36,172 nucleotides of DNA. Origin: an uncultured Clostridia bacterium. Lineage in GTDB: Bacteria > Bacillota > Clostridia > TANB77 > CAG-508. Shown here piece by piece: positions 26,031-35,573 of this stretch. Under the pieces are notes generated by a model. That model did not search any database, was not told the DNA's origin, and saw only the letters and a program-made list of their open reading frames with translations. The stretch covers positions 1 through 36,172 of the forward strand of contig CALXJQ010000008.1 of assembly GCA_944388665.1 (NCBI GenBank), given 5' to 3'. The position numbers were made by a program, and so were the translations under genes. Within the stretch, counting starts at the first letter, position 1. Every line of letters begins with the position of its first letter.

Positions 26031-26885
26031 TTAAGGAATTGGGGCCTTTAGTAATAAAGGCTTTTTTGTTATAGGATGGATGCATTTTATTTCGTAACTG
26101 TGAAGGGCTTGCCTTGAAATTAGAGTAGAGGCTTTCCCATATAAGGTATCGCCAATGATAGGGTGGCCAATGGCAGATAGGTGTACTCTAATTTGATGTG
26201 TTCGGCCTGTTTTTATGGTGCATTCTAATAGACTGCAGGTGCTATATTCAGTAAGTACTTTATAATTTGTGATGGCTCTTTTGCCGTCAGGGCGAATGCA
26301 TCGCTCGATTATACTGCCGTCTTTTCTGCCAATTGGTAAGTCTATGGTGCCAGATTTTTTAGATAATTTGCCTTCAACAAGGCAGAGGTAAGTTTTTTGA
26401 AAGATGTCTTTTGACATCTGCTTTATAAAGCACTCTTGAATGTATTCGCTTTTGGCGAAAATTACTATTCCAGAAGTATTAAGGTCTAAGCGATTTACCG
26501 GCCTTATTTTTTTCTTTAGTCCAATAGAGTCATAGTAAAATTTGACTGCATTGGAAATTGAATCGGTGTAGTGTAGTAGTGAGGGATGAATAGGATATCC
26601 GGCAGGCTTGTTGATGGCAAGCATCCATTCATCTTCATATATGATGTTCAGTTTTATGAAAGCTGGTTTAATGTTAGAGTTGTCTTCTTCAAAATCTAAA
26701 TTAACAGTGATTTTATCATTACAATTTGCAAATTTTCTGGTATCGCAAATTGTGCCATTTAAAAAGATTTTTTTATATTTTATTAATTTATATAGAAGTC
26801 TATTTGAAAAGCTAAATTGTTCTAATAAAATTTCATTTATAGACTTCCCAATATCGTCATTTTTGATAATATAGCTAAGTTCCAT
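26031..26885 (-). CDS. RluA-family pseudouridine synthase
   Basis: RNA pseudouridine synthase acting on rRNA (RluD/RluC type) or tRNA. Seen: an S4-like N-terminal region (about residues 10-65, NRLLYKLIKYKKIFLNG), the catalytic NRLDLNTSGIVIFAKS motif with its Asp, and the later KTGRTHQIRVHLSAIGHPI and GDTLYG blocks. 284 aa, ATG 26885 after AAGGTG. Target uridine not predictable. No operon partner. Confidence 0.9.
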   Translation of the reverse strand: MELSYIIKNDDIGKSINEILLEQFSFSNRLLYKLIKYKKIFLNGTICDTRKFANCNDKITVNLDFEEDNSNIKPAFIKLNIIYEDEWMLAINKPAGYPIHPSLLHYTDSISNAVKFYYDSIGLKKKIRPVNRLDLNTSGIVIFAKSEYIQECFIKQMSKDIFQKTYLCLVEGKLSKKSGTIDLPIGRKDGSIIERCIRPDGKRAITNYKVLTEYSTCSLLECTIKTGRTHQIRVHLSAIGHPIIGDTLYGKASTLISRQALHSYEIKCIHPITKKPLLLKAPIP

Positions 26886-27077
26886 TTTCTATCACCTTAT
26901 TTTTTTATTATAGCACGAATTGTTAATTATTGGAATACCAAAAATTGGAAATAAAAAAGTTTCAAGAACTTGAAATTTTTTCCAAAATATAGTATAATAA
27001 AAGAGTATAGAAAAATAATATAAAAACTCGTAAGACTATGCCGATTGGTGTAGCGGAGCTGAAAGGAATGAAAAAAA

Positions 27078-27353
27078 TTGAGCAAAAATGACCTGAAAAA
27101 GGCAAAGGACATCTTTGATGCCTGCCGGCAATTGGTGGGCGAAGACATTAGGACTTCCGGATGGGAAGTCTATGAAAAGCAACTAACCGAGCAAGAAGCT
27201 CGGAAGTTGTTGAATGGCACAGCAACGCTAGCTGAAGGGCAAGGCGTGTTCTTGATTAATGATAAGTTATATTTAATAACTTGCCTGAAAGATGCTGGTG
27301 TATGGCCAGCAATTATAAAAAGAAAGATGGCTTCAGAAGCTGGAACCATCTAA
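27078..27353 (+). CDS. Unknown small protein (91 aa), accessory-like
   Basis: Not recognised. No membrane segment or signal peptide; the composition is soluble with LTEQEARKLLNGTATLAEGQ in the middle and a KDAGVWPAIIKRK end. The start is TTG 27078 behind AAAGGA. Codon use is visibly more GC-rich than its neighbours and includes two in-frame CGG codons (27127, 27208) that conserved genes in this window avoid, which suggests recent acquisition. It is a free-standing unit with its own -10-like TATAAT upstream (near 26995) and a terminator downstream. Confidence 0.6.
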   Translation: MSKNDLKKAKDIFDACRQLVGEDIRTSGWEVYEKQLTEQEARKLLNGTATLAEGQGVFLINDKLYLITCLKDAGVWPAIIKRKMASEAGTI

Positions 27354-27360
27354 TTCCTTG

Positions 27361-27390
27361 AGAGAGTTCGCAAATCCGGACTCTCTTTTT
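27361..27390 (+). terminator. Rho-independent terminator after the 91-aa gene
   Basis: Stem AGAGAGT/ACTCTCT around a 12-nt loop, followed by TTTT. It ends the small orphan gene and isolates it from the dtxR promoter. Confidence 0.8.
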
Positions 27391-27424
27391 CTATGTGCGT
27401 TAATACAAATATTTTCGAAAAAGA

Positions 27425-27469
27425 TTGACAAATCCAAATACTATGCTATAATGTTAGAGTAATCTAACA
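27425..27469 (+). promoter_or_regulatory. Promoter and operator of the dtxR-mnmA-suf operon
   Basis: -35 TTGACA (27425-27430), 16-bp spacer, -10 TATAAT (27447-27452), then a perfect 7-4-7 inverted repeat TGTTAGAGTAATCTAACA (27452-27469) over the likely transcription start. It has the size and place of a DtxR/MntR-type operator, so the first gene product probably represses its own operon. Confidence 0.75.
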
Positions 27470-27502
27470 ATTGAAATAAATAATAAAAGAGAGGAATAAA
27501 GT

Positions 27503-29076
<1,574 letters not shown>

Positions 29077-29108
29077 AATTATCTAAATATAGAAAGGAAA
29101 GAAATAAA

Positions 29109-29897
29109 ATGAGCGAAAATCTATTAAAAATAACAAATTTGCATGTAAAAGCAGGTAATAAGGAAATACTAAAAGGTTTAAATTTATCTATGAATAAGGG
29201 CGAAATACACGTAATAATGGGTCCAAATGGCGCAGGAAAGTCTACATTGGCTAATGCGATATTTAATAACCCTATATATACTAGAACAGAGGGTGACATT
29301 GAACTTGATGGTGAAAATATAAATGATTTAAAAACTGATGAAAGAGCCAGAAAAGGCATTTTTATGTCATTTCAGTCACCTGAGGAAATTCCGGGAATTT
29401 CTGTTACAAACTTTTTAAAGTCAGCCAAAACAGCAATTACTGGAGAGCCAGTGAAAATATTTGCATTTAAAAAAGAAATTGAAAATAATATGAAAGAATT
29501 GAATATGAAGGAAGAATATGCTTCAAGAGACTTGAATGTAGGATTTTCAGGAGGCGAAAAAAAGAAGGACGAAATCTTACAGATGTTAACTTTAAACCCT
29601 AAGCTTGCAATATTGGACGAAACAGATTCAGGTCTTGATGTAGATGCTATAAGAACAGTTTCTAAGGGAATTAAAATGTTCCATAATGACCAAAATGGTG
29701 TTTTAATTATTACACATGGCACGAAAATTTTAGAAAATCTACATGTTGACTATGTGCATGTATTAGTTGATGGAAAAATTATAAAAACAAGCACAGGGGA
29801 CTTAGCTAAAACAATTGAACAAGAAGGATATGAAAAATATAAAAACATGGCCCAACACGTAGATGATGCAGAAAAGGAGGAATCAGCTAATGTCTGA
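29109..29897 (+). CDS. sufC: Fe-S cluster assembly ATPase SufC
   Basis: ABC-type ATPase that energises the SufBCD scaffold. Seen: Walker A GPNGAGKST, a SufC-type signature FSGGEKKKDEILQ, Walker B/D-loop LAILDETDSGLDVDA and the switch His in IITHGT. 262 aa, no membrane segments. ATG 29109 after AAAGGAAAG. Its end overlaps the sufB start, so translation is coupled. Confidence 0.96.
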   Translation: MSENLLKITNLHVKAGNKEILKGLNLSMNKGEIHVIMGPNGAGKSTLANAIFNNPIYTRTEGDIELDGENINDLKTDERARKGIFMSFQSPEEIPGISVTNFLKSAKTAITGEPVKIFAFKKEIENNMKELNMKEEYASRDLNVGFSGGEKKKDEILQMLTLNPKLAILDETDSGLDVDAIRTVSKGIKMFHNDQNGVLIITHGTKILENLHVDYVHVLVDGKIIKTSTGDLAKTIEQEGYEKYKNMAQHVDDAEKEESANV

Positions 29898-31296
29898 TAA
29901 AAAGAAAACACAAGTAGAAGAAATAAATCGTAATATGTATGACATAAGAAATCCAGAAGAATATAGCTACAAAACTCAAGGATTAACAGAGGACGTTATT
30001 AGAGAAATTTCTGCACAGAAAAATGAGCCTCAATGGATGTTGGACTTTAGGCTACATGCTTTAGAAGTATATGAGCAACTAGAGATGCCATCTTGGGGAC
30101 CATCATTGCATGAATTAGATATGGATAAAATTGCAACTTATGTAAAACCAAAAACTGATATGAAGCGCAGTTGGGACGATGTGCCAGAAGATATAAAAAA
30201 TACATTTGATGCATTAGGAATACCACAAGCTGAAAAAGAGTCACTTTCAGGAGTTGGGGCTCAATATGATTCTGAGGTAGTTTACCACAGTATCAAAGAG
30301 GACTTGAAAAAACAAGGTGTAATATATACCGATTTCGAGTCTGCTGTAAGAGACTATGGAGATATTGTGAAAAAATACTTCATGAAATGTGTGCCTGTTA
30401 CAGAGCATAAATTTGTTGCATTACATGGAGCTATTTGGTCAGGAGGGTCTTTTGTGTATGTGCCAAAGGGAGTGCAAGTAGATATCCCACTTCAGTCTTA
30501 TTTTAGGCTAAATGCGCCTGGGGCAGGTCAATTTGAACATACTTTAATAATAGTAGATGAAGGTGCAAGTTTACACTTTATAGAAGGTTGCTCAGCTCCA
30601 AAATATAATGAAATAAACTTGCATGCAGGTTGCGTAGAGCTATATGTAAAAGAAAATGCACGTTTGCGTTACAGTACAATCGAAAACTGGTCTAAAAATA
30701 TGCTTAATTTGAATACAAAAAAGGCAATTGTAGAGAAAAATGGCAAAATAGAATGGGTAACAGGTTCATTTGGATCTAAAATCTCAATGCTATATCCTAT
30801 GAGTGTACTAAAAGGAGACAATTCAAAATCTGAATATACAGGAATTTCTTTTGCTGGTCACGGTCAAAACCTAGATACAGGGCTAAAAGTAGCACATATT
30901 GGGAAAAATACATCTTCAGTAATGAATGCTAAATCAATTTCAAAAGATGGTGGTGCCTGCACATTTAGAAGCTCTGTAAAAGTAACGCCAGGTGCTACAG
31001 GAGCTAAAAGTAGTTTATCTTGTGAGTCATTGATGTTAGATGACATTTCAAGGTCAGACACGATACCTGCCAACGAGATAGAAACCGATGATGTGGTGTT
31101 TTCTCATGAAGCAAAAATAGGGGCTATAAGCGACCAAACAATATTTTATTTAATGACAAGGGGAATCTCAGAGGAAGAAGCACGTGCAATGATTGTAAGG
31201 GGATTTGCTTCTCCTATTTCAAAAGAACTTCCATTAGAGTATGCAGTAGAGATGAATAGATTGATCAATTTAGAGTTAGAAGGGAGCATTGGATGA
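29890..31296 (+). CDS. sufB: Fe-S cluster assembly scaffold protein SufB
   Basis: Scaffold on which SufCBD builds Fe-S clusters in the cytoplasm. Seen: beta-helix core with GAIWSGGSFVYVPKGVQVD, LHFIEGCSAPKY, the SSLSCESLMLDD region and the C-terminal FYLMTRGISEEEARAMIVRGFASPI signature spread over about residues 420-445. 468 aa from ATG 29890, whose AAAGGAGG lies inside sufC; the two genes overlap by 8 nt. The reading upstream to 29863 is only frame extension. Confidence 0.96.
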   Translation: MSDKKKTQVEEINRNMYDIRNPEEYSYKTQGLTEDVIREISAQKNEPQWMLDFRLHALEVYEQLEMPSWGPSLHELDMDKIATYVKPKTDMKRSWDDVPEDIKNTFDALGIPQAEKESLSGVGAQYDSEVVYHSIKEDLKKQGVIYTDFESAVRDYGDIVKKYFMKCVPVTEHKFVALHGAIWSGGSFVYVPKGVQVDIPLQSYFRLNAPGAGQFEHTLIIVDEGASLHFIEGCSAPKYNEINLHAGCVELYVKENARLRYSTIENWSKNMLNLNTKKAIVEKNGKIEWVTGSFGSKISMLYPMSVLKGDNSKSEYTGISFAGHGQNLDTGLKVAHIGKNTSSVMNAKSISKDGGACTFRSSVKVTPGATGAKSSLSCESLMLDDISRSDTIPANEIETDDVVFSHEAKIGAISDQTIFYLMTRGISEEEARAMIVRGFASPISKELPLEYAVEMNRLINLELEGSIG

Positions 31297-32372
31297 TGGA
31301 AAAAATGATTTTAAATGAAACACCAGTTAGAACTGCTAGGTCTTTTCATATTAATAATATAGAGCTAAAAGATTTTACTATGCCTGAAATAGGAAAATTT
31401 GAAAACATACAGATACATAATTGTGGGAAGCTAGCTCGAGGCATAGAAATAGATCAAAATGCAAAATTACCAAAGCCTTCTCCTTCACATAGTTTAAGCC
31501 AAGAGCTAACAAATCAAATTGAGTTAAATGCAAATAGCAATCTAAAAATAAAAGTGAACGTTGATGCTGCCGAAACTGAGCCAATTATGATTAATTATAC
31601 TTTAGATAATAAAAATCCTAATTTGGTAAATCATATTAGTATCACGGCAGACGAAAATGCCAAGGCAAAAATATATATTGTGTATAGGGCTCAAACCAAG
31701 CAAAATGTACTTTATCACAATGGTTTAATAGAGGTAAACTTGGCTAAAAATTCTAGTATGGATTTATATTTAGTTAACTTCCTTTCAGACATTTCTTATA
31801 ATTTGGACTGTGTAGATGCTAATTTAGCAGAAAACAGTAAGTTTAATTTGATAACTGTTGACCTAGGTGGAAAATATAGTATTACAAATTATAATGTCAA
31901 TTTAGTAAAAAGTGGAGCTGAAGGTACTATAAATACTGTATATTTAGGCAAAAAGGACCAAGTATTTGATATAAATGATATTGCTTCTATGAGTGGGGAA
32001 AAAACGAAAGTAAGCATCAATGTTCAAGGTGCGTTATTTGACAATGCTAAAAAGAATTTTAAGGGAACGATAGATTTTAGAAAAGGCTGCAAAAAAGCAA
32101 AAGGTCAAGAGGAAGAGTTTTGTATGTTATTATCTCCAAAAGCTGTATCAAGAGGGCTTCCAATGCTGCTTTGCACAGAAGAGGCTGTAGATGGAGCTCA
32201 CAGCAGTGCTGCAGGAAAAATTGAAGGAGATAAGCTATTTTACTTAATGACAAGAGGTATTTCAGAAGAGGAAGCAAGAAAATTGATAATAAAAGCTAGA
32301 TTTCAACCAATTTTGCAGCTAATTGAAAATGAAGAACTAAAAAATGAAGTTTTAGAAAAAATGCGGTTTTAG
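31293..32372 (+). CDS. sufD: Fe-S cluster assembly protein SufD
   Basis: SufB paralogue and partner in the SufBC2D complex. Seen: shorter beta-helix protein (359 aa) with the shared C-terminal FYLMTRGISEEEARKLIIKARF block and AVDGAHSSAAGKI. ATG 31293 overlaps the sufB stop by 4 nt. The last codons are AAA ATG CGG TTT TAG. This CGG is the only other in-frame CGG in the conserved genes of the window. A +1 shift there would replace Arg-Phe-stop by GFSEIDCI and stop at 32391. The family C-terminus is too variable to say which end is real. Confidence 0.93.
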   Translation: MMEKMILNETPVRTARSFHINNIELKDFTMPEIGKFENIQIHNCGKLARGIEIDQNAKLPKPSPSHSLSQELTNQIELNANSNLKIKVNVDAAETEPIMINYTLDNKNPNLVNHISITADENAKAKIYIVYRAQTKQNVLYHNGLIEVNLAKNSSMDLYLVNFLSDISYNLDCVDANLAENSKFNLITVDLGGKYSITNYNVNLVKSGAEGTINTVYLGKKDQVFDINDIASMSGEKTKVSINVQGALFDNAKKNFKGTIDFRKGCKKAKGQEEEFCMLLSPKAVSRGLPMLLCTEEAVDGAHSSAAGKIEGDKLFYLMTRGISEEEARKLIIKARFQPILQLIENEELKNEVLEKMRF

Positions 32373-32391
32373 TGAAATTGATTGCATATAG
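32361..32391 (+). other. Possible fifth +1 frameshift site at the sufD end (ATG CGG TTT TAG)
   Basis: CGG 32364-32366 is followed by TTT TAG in frame. Skipping the C extends the product by eight codons to TAG 32389-32391. Listed because of the CGG pattern, not because a family sequence demands it. Confidence 0.3.
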
Positions 32392-32424
32392 CAAGTTTAA
32401 TAGTTGAGAGGAGGAATTTCGAAA

Positions 32425-33642
32425 ATGGAAAATGAAGATATAAGAAAAGATTTTGAAATATTTAATAATACTGATGTAGCATATTTAGATAGTGCAGCAA
32501 CTACGCAAAGGCCAAAGCAAGTGATAGATGCAGTAAAAAATTATTATAATACTGCAAATGCAAATCCACATAGAGGAAATTATGCATTAAGCTTGAAGTC
32601 AACAGAGGTCTACGATGAAGCAAGAAGCAAGGTCGCAAAATTTATAAATGCACAAGAGTCAAGAGAGATTGTCTTTTCAAAAAATGCTACAGAAGCTTTA
32701 AATATGCTTGCTTATTCTTATGGTATGCAAAACCTACAAAAAGGCGATAAAGTAGTAATCTCAATATTAGAGCATCATGCAAATTTAGTACCATGGCAAA
32801 GGGTAACTAAACAAAAAGAGGCAAAATTGGAATATATGTATATAAATGATGAAGGACAAATTACTGACGAAGAAATCGAAAAAAAGATTACGCCTGGCAC
32901 AAAAATAGTTGGCATTACTCATGTTTCAAATGTGCTAGGAACAATTACGCCTGTAGAAAAAATAATAAAAAAAGCACATAGCGTAGGTGCAGTGGTGGTA
33001 CTTGATGCGTCACAAAGTGTACCACACAGAAAAGTAGATGTGCAAAAACTAGATGCAGACTTTGTTGTATTTTCTGGCCATAAAATGCTAGCACCTTTAG
33101 GAATTGGCGTGTTGTATGGAAAAGCAGAATTGCTAGAAAAAATGCCACCATTCTTGCTTGGTGGAGATATGATAGAATATGTGCAAGAGCAATCTGCCAC
33201 ATTTGCTGAAATACCAACCAGATTCGAGGCAGGAACTCAAAATGTAGGTGGAGCAATTGGCTTAGCAGCAGCAATTGATTATTTGCAAAAAATCGGAATG
33301 GAAAAAGTAGAAAAAATTGAACAAGAGTTGCTAATTTATGCAAAGGAACAATTAGAAAACTTGAGCTATGTCACAGTTTATGGACCAAAAGATATAAACC
33401 AAAGAGCTAGCGTAATCTCTTTCAATGTAAAAAACATTCACCCACACGACGTTTCTTCAATACTAGACAGCGTAGGAGTAGCCATCAGAGCCGGTGACCA
33501 CTGTGCACAGCCACTTATACACTACATGCATGTGCCTGCAACTTGCCGAGCAAGCTTCTATATATATAATACAAAAGCAGATGTAGATAGACTAATATTA
33601 GGCTTGAATAAGACCTACGAAATGTTTAAAAAGTGGATTTAG
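32425..33642 (+). CDS. sufS: Cysteine desulfurase SufS
   Basis: PLP enzyme that takes sulfur from cysteine as a persulfide and passes it to SufU, and probably to MnmA. Seen: AYLDSAATTQRP, PLP lysine in FSGHKMLAP, RAGDHCAQPL and the catalytic Cys in PATCRASFYIYNT. 405 aa from ATG 32425 with GAGGAGGA upstream; an in-frame TTG at 32404 lies at the ribosome-binding site and is rejected. Confidence 0.96.
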   Translation: MENEDIRKDFEIFNNTDVAYLDSAATTQRPKQVIDAVKNYYNTANANPHRGNYALSLKSTEVYDEARSKVAKFINAQESREIVFSKNATEALNMLAYSYGMQNLQKGDKVVISILEHHANLVPWQRVTKQKEAKLEYMYINDEGQITDEEIEKKITPGTKIVGITHVSNVLGTITPVEKIIKKAHSVGAVVVLDASQSVPHRKVDVQKLDADFVVFSGHKMLAPLGIGVLYGKAELLEKMPPFLLGGDMIEYVQEQSATFAEIPTRFEAGTQNVGGAIGLAAAIDYLQKIGMEKVEKIEQELLIYAKEQLENLSYVTVYGPKDINQRASVISFNVKNIHPHDVSSILDSVGVAIRAGDHCAQPLIHYMHVPATCRASFYIYNTKADVDRLILGLNKTYEMFKKWI

Positions 33643-33729
33643 TTTATTGTTTAATATTAAAAGAGATGAGATTATTCTGAAAAATCGTATTTTAAAATAT
33701 GATTTGAAAATTTAGAAGGGAGAATAGAA

Positions 33730-34152
33730 ATGAATGACATAAACTCTATATATACAGATTTAATTATGGAACAAAGCACATCAACACACAACAAAAAGAA
33801 AATAGAAAACCCAGACAAGTGCGAAATGGGCCGTAACCCTAGCTGTGGTGACGAAATTAGCCTAAGCCTCAAAATGGACGGCGACAAAATCGCCGACATG
33901 GCTTTCGAAGGACATGGATGCGCAATATCACAAGCATCTACATCAATAATGATAGACTTATTAAAAGGAAAAACCAGGGAAGACGCAAAAGACTTAGTAA
34001 AAACCTTTATAGGCATGATAAAAAGAGAAATCACAGATGATGCTGAACTCGAAAAACTTGAAGATGCACAAGCCTTGCGTAACATCTCCAACATGCCAGC
34101 TAGAGTAAAATGCGCCTTGCTTGCATGGCATACATTAGAAAAAATGCTATGA
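33730..34152 (+). CDS. sufU: Fe-S assembly sulfurtransferase SufU
   Basis: Zinc-containing sulfur acceptor that takes persulfide from SufS in Gram-positive bacteria. Seen: the three conserved cysteines in NPSCGDEI, GHGCAIS and VKCALLAW plus the Asp in CGDE, and the insert between them that separates SufU from IscU. 140 aa, ATG 33730 after AAGGGAG. Last gene of the operon; the TGA stop starts a GAACTTTT motif and is followed by a hairpin repeat. Confidence 0.93.
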   Translation: MNDINSIYTDLIMEQSTSTHNKKKIENPDKCEMGRNPSCGDEISLSLKMDGDKIADMAFEGHGCAISQASTSIMIDLLKGKTREDAKDLVKTFIGMIKREITDDAELEKLEDAQALRNISNMPARVKCALLAWHTLEKML

Positions 34153-34160
34153 ACTTTTGA

Positions 34161-34268
34161 GATGTTTTTGGTGTTTTTGGGGACGGAGGAAAAAAACATC
34201 CAAATTTTATGCCACGGAGACGTACCTTTTTGGCAAAAATTGAACTTTAGGGACGTTCCTTAAAGTTC
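34161..34268 (+). repeat. Three gene-end hairpins after sufU
   Basis: In order: the GATGTTTTT/AAAAAACATC hairpin (34161-34200, second copy of that after rel), TGCCA/TGGCA around GAGACGTACC (34210-34235) and a GGGACGTTCC palindrome on + (34242-34268). They sit head to tail where the suf transcript should end. Confidence 0.7.
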
Positions 34269-34275
34269 AAAAGAA

Positions 34276-34305
34276 ATAGAGAGCAGAAATTTTCCTGCTC
34301 TCTAT
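34276..34305 (-). terminator. Terminator of the 114-aa gene (ATAGAGAGCAG stem)
   Basis: Perfect 11-bp stem ATAGAGAGCAG/CTGCTCTCTAT. On the minus strand it is followed by a T-rich stretch (TTCTTTTG). The same stem recurs at 34835-34863 behind the paralogue. Confidence 0.8.
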
Positions 34306-34342
34306 AAGGTGAGACCCCTTTTTTAAAAATTTATAAAGGGTT

Positions 34343-34687
34343 TTACCATTTGTTTTCTTCTTCTTTGCGCCATTTGCTAATGAGCTCTAATATATTTTGA
34401 CTAAGTTGCATACGCGTCTTGTCATGCATTAGCGTGCAGTGAAGTTTATGGTTTAGCATTAATAAGTCAAATTTAATTCCATCACTAACATCATCCTTGT
34501 TTTGAAATAATTTTATTTCTTCATCGAGCTTTTGAAGAGCATCAAAAACCTGCCCTATTGTTTGCGCAGAGTTAAGATCTCTTCGTATTTGGTTTAATAC
34601 AGCAATGATACTAAATTTACATTCAAAATCTTCCTTCCGCCTGTTTTTTTCTGCATTAGCTGCTGGCATCGCCTGAAACAAAGACAT
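34343..34687 (-). CDS. Unknown small helical protein (114 aa), paralogue 1
   Basis: Not recognised. Helical, soluble, charged; the C-terminus LMHDKTRMQLSQNILELIS followed by KWRKEEENKW aligns with the neighbour at 34889. I start at ATG 34687 because AAAGGTGG lies seven bases upstream; ATG 34705 would put that site inside the gene. It contains one in-frame CGG (34635-34637 on +). Promoter, leader, gene, terminator and palindrome are all repeated in the neighbouring copy, which marks a duplicated gene cassette. Confidence 0.6.
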   Translation of the reverse strand: MSLFQAMPAANAEKNRRKEDFECKFSIIAVLNQIRRDLNSAQTIGQVFDALQKLDEEIKLFQNKDDVSDGIKFDLLMLNHKLHCTLMHDKTRMQLSQNILELISKWRKEEENKW

Positions 34688-34730
34688 ACAAAAACCACCT
34701 TTCATAATATGTTATATAAACGATAAGTTA

Positions 34731-34759
34731 ATTTTATAATTATAAAGCTGCATTGTCAA
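34731..34759 (-). promoter_or_regulatory. Promoter of paralogue 1 (TTGACA-17-TAAAAT)
   Basis: On the minus strand TTGACA (34754-34759) and TAAAAT (34731-34736) with 17-bp spacing; AGCTTTA in the spacer is shared with the promoter of paralogue 2. Confidence 0.65.
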
Positions 34760-34799
34760 GGCATTTGACTAAAAATGTAAAAAATTTCCAACAAAAATT

Positions 34800-34826
34800 G
34801 AACTTTAAGGAACGTCCCCAAAGTTC
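34800..34826 (-). repeat. GGGACGTTCC palindrome between the two paralogues
   Basis: Full 27-nt copy with GGGACGTTCC on minus, following the terminator of paralogue 2. Together with the copy at 34242 (opposite orientation) it encloses the paralogue 1 cassette. Confidence 0.75.
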
Positions 34827-34834
34827 AAAAAGAA

Positions 34835-34863
34835 ATAGAGAGCAGAAAAGTTCTGCTCTCTAT
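34835..34863 (-). terminator. Terminator of the 119-aa gene (ATAGAGAGCAG stem)
   Basis: Stem ATAGAGAGCAG/CTGCTCTCTAT with a shorter loop than the copy at 34276, followed on minus by TTCTTTTT. Confidence 0.8.
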
Positions 34864-34888
34864 AAAGGTAGTGCTTTTTTAATCCAGA

Positions 34889-35248
34889 TTATGGATTAAA
34901 AGAGATTTTTGGTGTTTTTTCGTGCTCTTCCTCCTTCCATTTTGAAATTAGAATGAGCAGTTTGTCATTCAGTTCAAAACGCGTTCTATCATGCATTTGC
35001 GTTTGAAAGAGAACACTGCGAATCTTTTGAATATCTTGCCGTGCATTGCAAGACAAGAAATCCTTTGAACTCATTTGCTCGAGCCCTTGCTTCAGCCTGT
35101 TTAGGGCTTCAGTTACCTGGAGCGGTGACTTGGCTAAATGTAAAGACTTCCGTATTTCTTCGAAAAAAGTAATCATATTTCTTTTCGAATTTAATTCCTC
35201 CTTCAACCTTTCCTTTTCTTTTGCACTTAAAACTTTCACTGACAGCAT
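34889..35248 (-). CDS. Unknown small helical protein (119 aa), paralogue 2
   Basis: Not recognised. Related to 34343-34687 over most of its length: IRKSLHLAKSPLQVTEALNR against IRRDLNSAQTIGQVFDALQK, and QMHDRTRFELNDKLLILIS against LMHDKTRMQLSQNILELIS. ATG 35248 with AAAGGTGG upstream as in its paralogue. It contains two in-frame CGG codons, read as Arg in IRK (aligned with a CGA-encoded Arg in the paralogue) and in NARQD, so here CGG does not break the frame. This matters for the frameshift hypothesis. Confidence 0.6.
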   Translation of the reverse strand: MLSVKVLSAKEKERLKEELNSKRNMITFFEEIRKSLHLAKSPLQVTEALNRLKQGLEQMSSKDFLSCNARQDIQKIRSVLFQTQMHDRTRFELNDKLLILISKWKEEEHEKTPKISFNP

Positions 35249-35573
35249 TTGGTTTAACCACCTTTCTAAATTATGTATACATATTATTTTACAACGCTAA
35301 AGCTAGAATGTCAAGGCTTTTTAATTTTATGAATACGCAAATATATGATTAATTTATGATAATGTCTTAAGTAATAACCTTTGAAAATGTCCTATTCATG
35401 CTGATGTCATTTGGGACGTACCTTAAAGTTCAAATATTACAAAAATATTATAAATGTATTATTTTAGTGTCATATCTGAGAATTTTATGAGAATCGTCCT
35501 TGACTTTTACATGCCAGTACTATAGAATAAGTATGGTATAATGAGAAGAATAAAGAATGCGGGGGCGGTTGAA
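35249..35573. other. Intergenic region, 325 bp, two promoters and a decayed palindrome
   Basis: No gene is seen. It holds the promoter of paralogue 2 (minus: TTGACA 35309-35314, 17 bp, TAAAAT 35286-35291), half of a GGGACGT palindrome (35412-35432, only the AAAGTTC arm kept), and TTGACT (35500) with an extended -10 TGGTATAAT (near 35534-35542) ahead of the last gene. Confidence 0.55.

Noticed and set aside
27068..27091. Seven-codon leader peptide MKKIEQK before the 91-aa gene
   Set aside because: It is too short and has no attenuator structure; the Shine-Dalgarno spacing fits the TTG of the larger gene better.
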